Of a stretch of DNA of 64,000 nucleotides, positions 56,321 to 64,000 are shown piece by piece; position 1 is the first letter of the stretch, and every line of letters begins with the position of its first letter. The notes beneath the pieces were generated by a model, which searched no databases, had not been told where the DNA came from, and was given only the letters and a program-made list of their open reading frames with translations. Source of the stretch: Haliea alexandrii (lineage in GTDB: Bacteria > Pseudomonadota > Gammaproteobacteria > Pseudomonadales > Halieaceae); assembly GCF_003719295.1 (NCBI RefSeq), contig NZ_RFLW01000003.1, forward strand, positions 124,001-188,000, read 5' to 3'. The translations under genes and the position numbers were made by a program.

Positions 56321-58412
56321 GGTGCATGTCCTCTGGCGGGGCGCCGCGGCGCCGCAGGTCCACCATGCGCGTGTAAGCCTGTTCAAGATGTCGCGCGCAG
56401 GTCGCCGCGTCGAACAAGGCGGCATTGTGGCGCGCGTCAGCCAGTGTTGTGCGCAGCCGATCGCGGCGCGGGGCATCGCCTGCCAGCGCTATGGCCAGGG
56501 CCGTGTACTCGTCCATACCAGTGGTGATCAGCTCGGGCAGGCCCACGGCCTGCAGGAGGCTGGCGGCCACGCGGCTGGCAAAACTGTGCCCGCTGCACGT
56601 CACCAGCGGGAGCCCCATCCACAGGGCATCGCTGGCAGTGGTGTGGGCGTTGCAGGGAAATGTATCGAGAAACAGATCGGCAGCGCGGTGCCGGGCCAGA
56701 TGTTCCGCCAGCGGCACCCGTGGTGCAAACACCAGCCGTGACGGGTCGAGCCCGGCGCGCTGCGCCTCACGCTGCAGGTTGACCCTGGCCTCGGCGGGGC
56801 CTTCGAGCAACCAGAGCACACTCCCGGGAACGGCCTCGAGAATCCTTACCCAGGCGTGAAACACTTGAGGGGTCAGCTTGAAGAGATTATTGAAGGCGGC
56901 AAACACCAGGGCATCCGCTGGCAAGCCCAAATCCTCGCGCGCCGGTGTTATCTCAGCCACAGGACGCTGGCTGTCATTGCACTGGTAACTGTCGGGCATG
57001 AAGACAATATGTTCGCTGTAATGCGCGCGCAGGGCGGGGGGTATCAACACGGGATCCGCCACAAGATAGTCGATATGAGGGCAACCCAGCGTGCCCGGAT
57101 AGCCAAGGTAACTCACTTGCACCGGCGCCGCCCGCCAGGCAAAAATATCCACGCGCTGGTCGCGGGTGTAGCCCTTGAGGTCGATGGCCACATCAACGCC
57201 CAGCTCGCGGGCGCGGCGGGCAATCCCTTCGTCCCCCAGTTCTCGCACATCCAGGAACTGATCAAACGCCGCCTCCAGGCGGTTGCGCATGGCGTCCTGC
57301 GCGGGCGGCCCGTAGGAAAACGCGATCAGTTCAAAACGCTGGCGATCGTGCGCCTCAAACAGCTCGGCAATCAAGTAGGCCGTGGCATGGGCGAGAAAAT
57401 CCGCTGAGAAATAGCCGAGACGTATGCGTTCGCCCGGGCCAGGTGGCGGCAGGAACTCCGCAGCGGGCCGTGCGCGTATGCGCTGCGCGCACCACGCGCT
57501 GGCGAGACGGCATTGCAGGCCGGGCTCATCGGTGAGCGTGAGCAGTGGAAACGGCGCACTCGCCAGCTGACCGTCTGCCACATCCTGCAGCACTTCCCGG
57601 ATGTCCTCCTCAATGCCATCCCAGTCACAGAGGCTGAGGCGCGCCTGCAACACGGCGCCGCGCAGATACTCGAATTCGGACCCCGCAGCGCCTGCGGCCA
57701 GCGCGCGTTGGTAGTCGTCGATGGCCGCGGAAAAATCGCCCGTTTCCTGATGCAAGTGACCTCGATTGGCATGCGCCACGGCCAAATCGGGCTGAAACGC
57801 CAGCGCCCGCCCGAAACTCGACTCGGCGGCCTCAGGCTCGCCCAGAATATGCAATATATTGCCGCGATGACACCAGGCGCTGGCTGACCCCGGATTCAGC
57901 AACAGAGCACGCTCCACGGCGGCCAGTGCCTCCGCGTGGCGACCGAGAGCCTGAAGTACAGCCGCCTGACCGATGGCGATATCGGCATCGCGGGGGGCCA
58001 TGCCGGCGGCACGCTCGAACCCGGCAAGTGCTGCGCTGTATTGACCCAGTTTCTGCAACGCGCTGGCGCGATTGAACACGGCTTCGGCATAGTCAGGCTT
58101 GAGTTTGAGCGCCGCGTCGTAGCCGGACACCGCTGCCTCCCACTCACCGAGCTGCTGCAGGGCATTGGCCCGGTTGGAATGAAACGCCGGGTTGGCTGCA
58201 TTCAGGGCTATGGCCCGGTCAATCTGCCGCACCGCCTCTCCGGCTCGGCCGCACTGGAGCTCAATCACACCCAACAGATGAACCGCGTGCGCGTGCCTGG
58301 GGTTTTTACGCAAAATCTGCCGGTAGCGCTTCTGCGCCTCCGGCAAATCACCCGCCTGATGTAGCGCGAGCGCCTGCTCGAACCGGGCATCCAGTTTGCC
58401 GCCGACTCCCAT
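56310..58412 (-). CDS. TPR O-GlcNAc-transferase-like glycosyltransferase (first of a tandem pair)
   Basis: 700 residues, paralogue of the next gene. TPRs cover about 8-245, and the GT41-like region about 320-680 has LGYFSADF, DLKGYT, SYLGYPGT, GSVLWLLEGPAEA, LFLDTFPCNAHTTASDALW and GHSFASRVAASLL. No signal peptide or membrane helix, so it is cytosolic. Acceptor and donor are unknown; flagellin or another abundant protein is possible. The two genes overlap by 11 bases and are surely co-transcribed. The ribosome-binding site is weak. Confidence 0.87.
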   Translation of the reverse strand: MGVGGKLDARFEQALALHQAGDLPEAQKRYRQILRKNPRHAHAVHLLGVIELQCGRAGEAVRQIDRAIALNAANPAFHSNRANALQQLGEWEAAVSGYDAALKLKPDYAEAVFNRASALQKLGQYSAALAGFERAAGMAPRDADIAIGQAAVLQALGRHAEALAAVERALLLNPGSASAWCHRGNILHILGEPEAAESSFGRALAFQPDLAVAHANRGHLHQETGDFSAAIDDYQRALAAGAAGSEFEYLRGAVLQARLSLCDWDGIEEDIREVLQDVADGQLASAPFPLLTLTDEPGLQCRLASAWCAQRIRARPAAEFLPPPGPGERIRLGYFSADFLAHATAYLIAELFEAHDRQRFELIAFSYGPPAQDAMRNRLEAAFDQFLDVRELGDEGIARRARELGVDVAIDLKGYTRDQRVDIFAWRAAPVQVSYLGYPGTLGCPHIDYLVADPVLIPPALRAHYSEHIVFMPDSYQCNDSQRPVAEITPAREDLGLPADALVFAAFNNLFKLTPQVFHAWVRILEAVPGSVLWLLEGPAEARVNLQREAQRAGLDPSRLVFAPRVPLAEHLARHRAADLFLDTFPCNAHTTASDALWMGLPLVTCSGHSFASRVAASLLQAVGLPELITTGMDEYTALAIALAGDAPRRDRLRTTLADARHNAALFDAATCARHLEQAYTRMVDLRRRGAPPEDMHLES

Positions 58413-58492
58413 ATATTCACTCGTTGCAACGCTGCCAGCCGCGCATTATGAACGCCCTGTGAGCGGGTCTCCAGCCCCAAAGGCAAGCACGC

Positions 58493-58948
58493 TCAGGATT
58501 CACCGCCCTCCTGGGGCTCCTTGACCGGCGCCGGCAAGACCAGCACGGCACAGGGTGCGCTGACCGCGACGCACTCCACCGTAGCCCGCCGCAACGGCCA
58601 GTGGGCACCCGCTCCCCGCGACACCAGCAGTATCAAATCGGCTTCGATACTGGCGCCCAGGGCTACCAGCTTTTCTCCGGGGCTACCCGCCAACACGTGC
58701 AACGTGGCACCCGAGTTGAAGGCCAGGTGCTTTTCTGCCAGGGCACTCAAGCTGTCGCGGGCGCGCTGCTCAATATCTTCGGAGGCATCCGCCGCCACGT
58801 GGGGGAAAAAGCTGGCGCCACCGGGATCGAACACCGTGGCCAGATGCAGGCTGCCACCCTCACTCAGCAACCGGCACCCCTCGCGCAGCGCGCGCTCTGC
58901 CTCTTCCTCATCCTCCACATCAATAGCCAATAGAATATTACGGTACAT
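58493..58948 (-). CDS. universal stress protein (UspA family)
   Basis: 151 residues with MYRNILLAIDVEDEEEAERA, GATLHVLAGSPGEKLVALGA and the end SAPCAVLVLP. The ATP-binding G-x2-G-x9-G(S/T) motif is degenerate (RGAGAHWPLRRATVE), so nucleotide binding is doubtful. The ATG has AGGAGAAGG upstream and overlaps the end of the BCCT gene by 11 bases. BCCT or TRAP transporter plus UspA pairs are frequent in marine bacteria. Confidence 0.9.
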   Translation of the reverse strand: MYRNILLAIDVEDEEEAERALREGCRLLSEGGSLHLATVFDPGGASFFPHVAADASEDIEQRARDSLSALAEKHLAFNSGATLHVLAGSPGEKLVALGASIEADLILLVSRGAGAHWPLRRATVECVAVSAPCAVLVLPAPVKEPQEGGES

Positions 58949-60539
58949 CGTCCTTCTCCTGCTGCGATGACGGCGCTGCGTCGACCTGCGGATAGGCCCT
59001 TCCGTAGACCAGTTCACCCACGCTGTAGCCGCGGTAATCCGCATGCAGCGCGCGCAGTAGTGAAAGCGCCATGAAAATCAACAACACACAGAACGGCAGG
59101 CCCAGTGCGGTAATCACGTTCTGCAAAGCTTCCAGCCCTCCCGCAAGCAGCAGCGTGACGGCAATGCCACCCTGTGCCAGGGCCCAGAATACCCGCTGGC
59201 GGACCAGCGACGGTTGATCGTCGCGACGCGTCAGCAGATCAATGACCAGCGACGCCGAATCCGACGAAGTGGTGAAGAAAATAATGATAATGATCACACT
59301 CAGGGCCGAGGCAAACTCTGCAAGCGGAAACACGGAGAGAAAAGCAAAGATCGCTACCGAAGGATCATCCTGCACCTGTGCTGCCAGCTCCACCTTGCCG
59401 CTCATGGCCACATCGATTGCCGCCAGGCCAAATACCCCAAACCACACCAGCGTGAACAGCGTGGGCGCCAGCAACACGCCCGCAACAAATTCGCGGATGG
59501 TACGGCCACGGGAAATACGCGCGATGAAGATACCCACGTAAGGCGCCCAGGAGATGGTCCAGGCCCAATAAAAGAGTGTCCACTGCCGTTGCCAATCCGA
59601 CTCCGAAAACGCCTGGGTCCAGAATGCCAGCCAGGGCAAGGCATCCAGGTAATCACCCAGCGTTTGCACCATACCCTCGGCAATAAAAACGGTCGGCCCG
59701 GCAACGGCAACAAAGACGATCAGCGCAATTGACAGCACTATATTCGCCTGCGAAAGCCGCCGTATGCCCTTGTCCAGGCCCAGCGCCACCGAAGTGGCTG
59801 CAACACCGGTAATACAGGCAACGATCGCGACCTGCACCCACCCCGTCTTGGGCACCTCAAACAGATAGGCGAGACCACTGTTCAACTGCAGTGTGCCCAG
59901 GCCCAGCGAGGTCGCCACACCAAACAGCGTACCCAGCACCGCGACAACGTCCACGGCGGCACCCAGGGGGCCATAGATGCGCTCTCCCAGCAGCGGGTAG
60001 AACAGGCTGCTGACGCGCATCGGCAGATCATGCCGGTAGGCGAAGTAGCCAATCGCCAACCCCGGCAGGGCGAAGATGGTCCAGGTATGCAGGCCGAAGT
60101 GGTACATCGCCACGGTCATTGCATCCCGCGCTGCACGCTCGCTTTCGGGCTCCACACCGGAAAACGGCGGCTGGGAAAAATGCGATACCGGCTCCGCTAC
60201 GCCCCAGAACATGAGAATGGTGCCAATACCCGCGGCAAAGAGCATGGTGAACCAGGTGAGATTGGAATAGTCCGGGCAGGCGTCATCACTGCCCAGTCGA
60301 ATAGTGCCGTAGCGGCTGACCGCGAGGAAAATGAGGAACGCCAGCAGCATGCTCACAGACAGAATGTAGAACCAGCCCAAATGGCGTGCCACCCAGGCGG
60401 TAACGGCGCCAAAACCCTGACCCACCTCTGCATCAAAGGGAATCGCCAACGCCACAAACAGGGCGGCCACAGCGGCGGAGGTGAAGAACACCGCCGGGAT
60501 GGTCTGCAGACCCAGCGCGCGTTGCAGCCTGTTGAGCAA
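58938..60539 (-). CDS. BCCT-family transporter (betaine/carnitine/choline type)
   Basis: About 533 residues with twelve hydrophobic helices and the BCCT signature FYWAWTISWAPYVGIFIARI followed by SRGRTIREF. These carriers import quaternary ammonium osmolytes such as betaine or DMSP with Na+ or H+. The start is uncertain. TTG at 60539 with GAGG upstream gives the usual N-terminus close to helix 1. The frame continues to TTG 60671, but that extra part is not membrane-like and would approach the divergent TetR start. The C-terminus lacks the long osmosensing tail of BetP. Confidence 0.9.
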   Translation of the reverse strand: MLNRLQRALGLQTIPAVFFTSAAVAALFVALAIPFDAEVGQGFGAVTAWVARHLGWFYILSVSMLLAFLIFLAVSRYGTIRLGSDDACPDYSNLTWFTMLFAAGIGTILMFWGVAEPVSHFSQPPFSGVEPESERAARDAMTVAMYHFGLHTWTIFALPGLAIGYFAYRHDLPMRVSSLFYPLLGERIYGPLGAAVDVVAVLGTLFGVATSLGLGTLQLNSGLAYLFEVPKTGWVQVAIVACITGVAATSVALGLDKGIRRLSQANIVLSIALIVFVAVAGPTVFIAEGMVQTLGDYLDALPWLAFWTQAFSESDWQRQWTLFYWAWTISWAPYVGIFIARISRGRTIREFVAGVLLAPTLFTLVWFGVFGLAAIDVAMSGKVELAAQVQDDPSVAIFAFLSVFPLAEFASALSVIIIIIFFTTSSDSASLVIDLLTRRDDQPSLVRQRVFWALAQGGIAVTLLLAGGLEALQNVITALGLPFCVLLIFMALSLLRALHADYRGYSVGELVYGRAYPQVDAAPSSQQEKDDVP

Positions 60540-60689
60540 AACCTGACCTCGCTTTTCGTCGGCAACGGACCCAACCCTAGCACAGGAACGCCACGCAAGC
60601 GCAAACAGGGCCGGTTCGCCCAATACACTGAACCGCCAGCCTGCGCCGGCCAATTTCTTTTCCGAAACCAATTCGATAATATTCCCTGT
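60540..60689. other. divergent BCCT/TetR intergenic region
   Basis: 150 bases. On the plus strand GATAAT (60675-60680) sits ten bases before the TetR GTG, so the TetR message could be leaderless. No palindromic operator was clear. Confidence 0.3.
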
Positions 60690-61388
60690 GTGAACGCCTC
60701 ACCCAGAAATGCCAGCACACCGCGCCGCGGAAGGCCGCGCAGCTTGACGCTGGAGACTATCGTCGACACGGCCTGCGCCATACCGCCCGGCAACCTCGAC
60801 ATGGCGACGGTTGCCCGTCACCTGAAGGTTGGCGTGGCAACACTCTATGGCTACGTGGAGGGACGGGAACACCTGTTGCGCCTGGTAACGGAGCGCAAGG
60901 GGCAACTGCAACCCATTATCGACCGCGGCCAATCCTGGCAGGACATTCTGCGCGAACATGCCCTCAGCACCTGCCAGACCGCCCTCGACTGGCCAGAGCT
61001 GATCAGCCAGATCATGCAGGGTGGCGTGTTCGGTGACATAGAAGCGCGCTACCTGGAACAGCTGATAACCGTGCTTGGCCGGCGCGGGTTTTCCCCCGGC
61101 AGGGCACTCGAGCTCTACTACAGCGTGAACCAGCTGGCGCTGGGCGCCGCGGTCAGCGGCAATTACCTGAGGGCCGCAGCCCGCGCAGGGGGGCACCAGG
61201 CACTGCTCAATCAGTTCCTGGCAAGCCAACCGGCGGACACCTTGCCCCAGCTACAGCAGGCACTGGCAGAAAACCCACTGCCGCAGGTGCTGGGCAACTT
61301 CAAACCGGCGCTGGAGCATCTGCTCGACAGCAGTCAACCCGACAATACGGCCGGCCCCACGCGGTCGCCAACCCTACGGAGAAAGTAG
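60690..61388 (+). CDS. TetR-family transcriptional regulator
   Basis: 232 residues starting at GTG (VNASPRNASTPRRGRPRS). The basic arm is followed by the helix-turn-helix (about 20-65) with DMATVARHLKVGVATLYGYV and a C-terminal ligand domain resembling TetR_C-type proteins. Frame reading upstream to 60030 is a shadow over the BCCT gene. It is one base from the flavin monooxygenase gene and likely controls that operon. No ribosome-binding site is seen. Confidence 0.87.
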   Translation: MNASPRNASTPRRGRPRSLTLETIVDTACAIPPGNLDMATVARHLKVGVATLYGYVEGREHLLRLVTERKGQLQPIIDRGQSWQDILREHALSTCQTALDWPELISQIMQGGVFGDIEARYLEQLITVLGRRGFSPGRALELYYSVNQLALGAAVSGNYLRAAARAGGHQALLNQFLASQPADTLPQLQQALAENPLPQVLGNFKPALEHLLDSSQPDNTAGPTRSPTLRRK

Positions 61389-61389
61389 C

Positions 61390-62793
61390 ATGAGCAACGG
61401 TTTTCGCCCCACCGATAACAGCGGCCCATTGTGCTGTGTGATTGGCGCCGGCCCCAGCGGAATCACCACCATCAAGCGCCTCAAGGAAGGGGGAATAGCC
61501 TACGACTGCTTCGAGGCATCCGACAATATCGGGGGCAACTGGTACTACCGCAATCCCAACGGTATGTCGGCCTGCTACCAGAGCCTGCATATCGATACTT
61601 CCAAGTTTCGCATGGGCATGCAGGAATACCCGGTGCCGGAAAACTGGCCGGACTACCCGCACCACAGCGAGATTTTCGATTACCTCAACGACTACACCGA
61701 TCATTTCGGCCTGCGTGACACCATCACCTTCAACACGCGCGTCGAGCGGGCACACCGCGAAGCCGACGGCCACTGGTCGGTAACCACCAGCGACGGTGAA
61801 ACCCGCCGCTACGATGTGCTGCTGGTGGCCAACGGCCATCACTGGGACCCGCGCTGGCCAGAACCCGCCTACCCCGGCCACTTCGCCGGCGAGCAAATCC
61901 ATGCCCACAGCTACAACACGCCCTTCGACCCCATCGATATGCGCGATAAACGCGTACTGGTGGTGGGCTCCGGGAACTCGGCGATGGATATCGCCTCGGA
62001 GTTGTCGATGCGCTACATGGCCAGCACCCTGCACATTTCCATGCGCCGCGGCGTATGGGTGTTTCCCAAGTACATCAACGGCAAGCCCGGTGACAAGAAC
62101 ATGCTCCCGGCCTGGGTGCCGCGCAAGATCCAGCACTGGCTGATGAGCCGCGTGGTGAAGCAGCAGATTGGCAATCCCCGCGACTACGGCCTGCCACAGC
62201 CCACCTACCAGCCCTGGGAAGCCCATGGCACGGTCTCGGGCGAATTCCTGCAGCGTGCCGGCTCGGGTGACATCAATGCGCGCCCGGGCATTGAGCGCCT
62301 GGAAGGGAACACCGTGCACTTTACTGACGGCAGCAGCGATGAATTCGACGTGATCGTCTGGTGCACCGGCTACAAGATCAGCTTTCCCTTCTTTGACCAG
62401 CCTCAGTTCACGGCCAGCGAGGACAACCAGCCACCGCGCCTGTTCAAGCGGATGCTGATACCCGGGGTACCCAACCTGATCTATATGGGCCTGGCGCAGT
62501 CGCTACCCACCCTGGTCAATTTTGCGGAGCAACAGGCGCGCTGGGTTGTGCCCTATTTGAAAGGTGACTACGCCCCGCCCTCCGAAAATGAGATGGAGGC
62601 CATGATTGCTGCGGATGAAGCCTTCTATCTGCGGGACTACTACCCCAGCCCACGGCACACTATTCAGCTGCACTTTGATCATTACGTGGGACGGCTGGAC
62701 AAGGAAATAGAGGCCGGCATGAAACGGCGTCAGAGTGGCCAGCCGCCGGCGACGCTGGTGGGCGCCGCTGCGGAAAAGGCGCGCGCGGCATGA
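61390..62793 (+). CDS. flavin-containing monooxygenase (FMO-like, FAD/NADPH)
   Basis: 467 residues. FAD-binding GAGPSG (about 20-25), the FMO fingerprint FAGEQIHAHSY (FxGxxxHxxxY, about 164-174), and the NADPH-binding GSGNSAMDIA (about 192). The fingerprint ends in Tyr, as in N- or S-oxygenating FMOs, rather than the W(P/D) of Baeyer-Villiger enzymes. Its ATG follows GGAGAA one base after the TetR stop, and its stop overlaps the hydrolase start. The substrate is unknown. Confidence 0.9.
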   Translation: MSNGFRPTDNSGPLCCVIGAGPSGITTIKRLKEGGIAYDCFEASDNIGGNWYYRNPNGMSACYQSLHIDTSKFRMGMQEYPVPENWPDYPHHSEIFDYLNDYTDHFGLRDTITFNTRVERAHREADGHWSVTTSDGETRRYDVLLVANGHHWDPRWPEPAYPGHFAGEQIHAHSYNTPFDPIDMRDKRVLVVGSGNSAMDIASELSMRYMASTLHISMRRGVWVFPKYINGKPGDKNMLPAWVPRKIQHWLMSRVVKQQIGNPRDYGLPQPTYQPWEAHGTVSGEFLQRAGSGDINARPGIERLEGNTVHFTDGSSDEFDVIVWCTGYKISFPFFDQPQFTASEDNQPPRLFKRMLIPGVPNLIYMGLAQSLPTLVNFAEQQARWVVPYLKGDYAPPSENEMEAMIAADEAFYLRDYYPSPRHTIQLHFDHYVGRLDKEIEAGMKRRQSGQPPATLVGAAAEKARAA

Positions 62794-63692
62794 GCACCTT
62801 CACGCGCAGCGACCTGACATTCAACAGCGGGGACGACAGCTGCGCTGCCTGGTTCTATCGCCCCGACACGACCGGCCCGGTGCCCGGGGTGGTGATGGCG
62901 CACGGTTTTACCGCCGTGCGCGACCAGCGCCTGGACGCCTACGCCGAGGCCTTCGCTGCGGCGGGTATGGCGGTATTGCTGTTTGACTACCGCCATTTCG
63001 GTGCCAGCGCCGGCGAGCCGCGGCAGCTGCTCAGTGTCAAACACCAGTTACAGGATTGGGATATGGCGGTGGCCACGCTGCGCCAGCAACCGGGCATAGA
63101 TCCGGAGAGAATCGGGCTGTGGGGCACCTCGTTCGGCGGCGCCCACGTACAGGCAGTGGCCGCCCGCGACCACCGCATCGCTGCCGTGGTCGCACAGATA
63201 CCCTTCTGCTGGGCCGAAAAGCCACAGCAGAAAGTGCCCCTGCAGAAAACCCTCGGGCTACTCTACGCGGCGCTGAAGGACAGTCTGCGCGGCGCCTTCG
63301 GGCTCTCGCCGCACTACATTCAGGCCATCGGCGACCCCGACGACGATGCCGCCATGACCTCGCCCGGCGCCGCCGCCGGCATCGCCAGCATCACGCCAGC
63401 GGACTCAGGCTGGCGCAACCGTGTGGCGGCGCGGTTTGTGTTTCAACTGGCAAGCTACAAGCCGGGGAAGCAGGCGGGGAACATTCGCTGCCCAATACAT
63501 TACACCATCGCGGCACGCGACGCGTTCATCTCACCTGCGACCATTCGCGAGGCCGCGGCGCTGGCCCCCAATGCGGAGATTGCCAGTTACGACTGCGGGC
63601 ACTTCGGCGTGTATGTGGAACCCCTGTTCAGCGAGGTTGCCCGCGACGAAACGGCCTTCCTCTTGCAACACCTCGCCCTGCAGAGGACCTGA
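62790..63692 (+). CDS. alpha/beta hydrolase
   Basis: 300 residues of the alpha/beta hydrolase fold: oxyanion region VVMAHGFTAVRDQRL, nucleophile Ser in GTSFGG, Asp in AARDAFISP and His in DCGHFGVY. Probably an esterase or related hydrolase, cytosolic. It starts within the FMO stop (ATGA), so both proteins are coupled. It may hydrolyse the product or supply the substrate of the monooxygenase. Confidence 0.9.
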   Translation: MSTFTRSDLTFNSGDDSCAAWFYRPDTTGPVPGVVMAHGFTAVRDQRLDAYAEAFAAAGMAVLLFDYRHFGASAGEPRQLLSVKHQLQDWDMAVATLRQQPGIDPERIGLWGTSFGGAHVQAVAARDHRIAAVVAQIPFCWAEKPQQKVPLQKTLGLLYAALKDSLRGAFGLSPHYIQAIGDPDDDAAMTSPGAAAGIASITPADSGWRNRVAARFVFQLASYKPGKQAGNIRCPIHYTIAARDAFISPATIREAAALAPNAEIASYDCGHFGVYVEPLFSEVARDETAFLLQHLALQRT

Positions 63693-63700
63693 TGCTTGCG

Positions 63701-63736
63701 CCAGCCCGACTGCGACAAGCACCGCAGTCGGGCTGG
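63701..63736. terminator. bidirectional stem-loop between hydrolase and amt genes
   Basis: CCAGCCCGACTGCG and CGCAGTCGGGCTGG make a perfect 14-base stem with an 8-base loop between convergent genes, the longest perfect stem seen in the window. No T-tract flanks it. Confidence 0.6.
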
Positions 63737-63743
63737 AGCTCAG

Positions 63744-64000
63744 CTACAGATCGTAGCCGCGTTCGTCATGCAACACCAGATCGAGGCCCACGGTCTCCTG
63801 CTCCGCGTCAACCCGCAGGCCAATAACCCGGTCCACGAGCTTGAACAGGATATAACTCACAATCGCCGTGTAGGCGAACGTTGCCACAACGCCGGTGGCC
63901 TGCACCGCCAACTGGCCGCCAATGGAGCTGATGCCCTCGGAGAAACCGTTGCCGCTGAATATACCGAGGTTGGGCGAACAGAAAACACCCGCCAGCAACG
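63744..64000 (-). CDS. amtB: ammonium transporter, C-terminal part
   Basis: Partial: only the last 84 or so codons are in the window. The sequence holds SPNLGIFSGNG, the final transmembrane helix (TAIVSYILFKLVDRVIGLRV) and the cytosolic tail ending VGLDLVLHDERGYDL, typical of Amt proteins whose tail is docked by GlnK. The 5' part lies outside. Confidence 0.9.
   Translation of the reverse strand, partial: LLAGVFCSPNLGIFSGNGFSEGISSIGGQLAVQATGVVATFAYTAIVSYILFKLVDRVIGLRVDAEQETVGLDLVLHDERGYDL

Noticed and set aside
60030-60689. N-terminal extension of the TetR frame
   Set aside because: It is antisense to the BCCT transporter and charged low-complexity in composition; TetR homology begins after GTG 60690.

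Overview
The window is GC-rich chromosomal DNA of a motile, polarly flagellated type of Gammaproteobacterium. The evidence is an FlrA/FlrB (FleQ/FleS) regulator pair beside fliC-flaG-fliD-fliS-fliT, sigma-54 and sigma-28 promoters of the Pseudomonas/Vibrio kind, and the gammaproteobacterial block der-bamB-yfgM-hisS-ispG-rodZ-pilW-rlmN-ndk-iscS-iscR-trmJ-suhB. A marine member of the Cellvibrionales/Halieaceae is my guess, not something the sequence proves. I saw no rRNA, tRNA, CRISPR, insertion sequence, integrase or phage gene. Coding density is high and no gene-free stretch exceeds about 260 bases.

Region 1 (1-22 kb) is a flagellar island. On the minus strand, in transcription order, are flgBCDEFGHIJKL, then fliC, flaG, fliD, fliS, fliT, an atypical PilZ protein, flrA and the beginning of flrB. 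Divergent from flgB, on the plus strand, are flgA, flgM, flgN, a GGDEF diguanylate cyclase and a small membrane protein; a SPOR-domain protein with a long Glu-Pro track converges on them. The promoter hierarchy can be read from the DNA: a sigma-70-like promoter with a FleQ-type box before flrA, sigma-54 promoters before flrB, fliD, flgB, flgA and the diguanylate cyclase, and sigma-28 promoters before fliC and flgM. The regulator FlrA lacks the usual N-terminal receiver-like domain.

Region 2 (22-32 kb) is mixed: a TonB-dependent receptor, an HxlR regulator divergent from an M24 peptidase, isocitrate lyase, an autoregulated GntR/ABC-transporter operon that begins with a GIN-domain (DUF2807) protein and has a perfect palindromic operator, and a truncated haemoglobin.

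Region 3 (32-54 kb) is housekeeping: der, bamB, yfgM, hisS, ispG, a shortened rodZ, pilW, rlmN, ndk, iscS, iscR, trmJ, suhB, secF, secD, purL, mltF and tadA. Two departures from the usual gene order stand out. iscU-iscA-hscB-hscA-fdx-iscX is absent between iscS and ndk, and IscS lacks the C-terminal tail that contacts IscU. secDF is not accompanied by yajC-tgt-queA.

Region 4 (51-64 kb) is accessory: an orphan flavin-dependent monooxygenase of the HsaA type (beside purL), two tandem paralogous TPR/O-GlcNAc-transferase-like glycosyltransferases, a universal stress protein with a BCCT transporter, a TetR-flavin monooxygenase-alpha/beta hydrolase operon, and the end of an ammonium transporter gene.

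Start codons were chosen by ribosome-binding site, overlap with the previous gene and family length. Where the choice is a judgement the entry says so.
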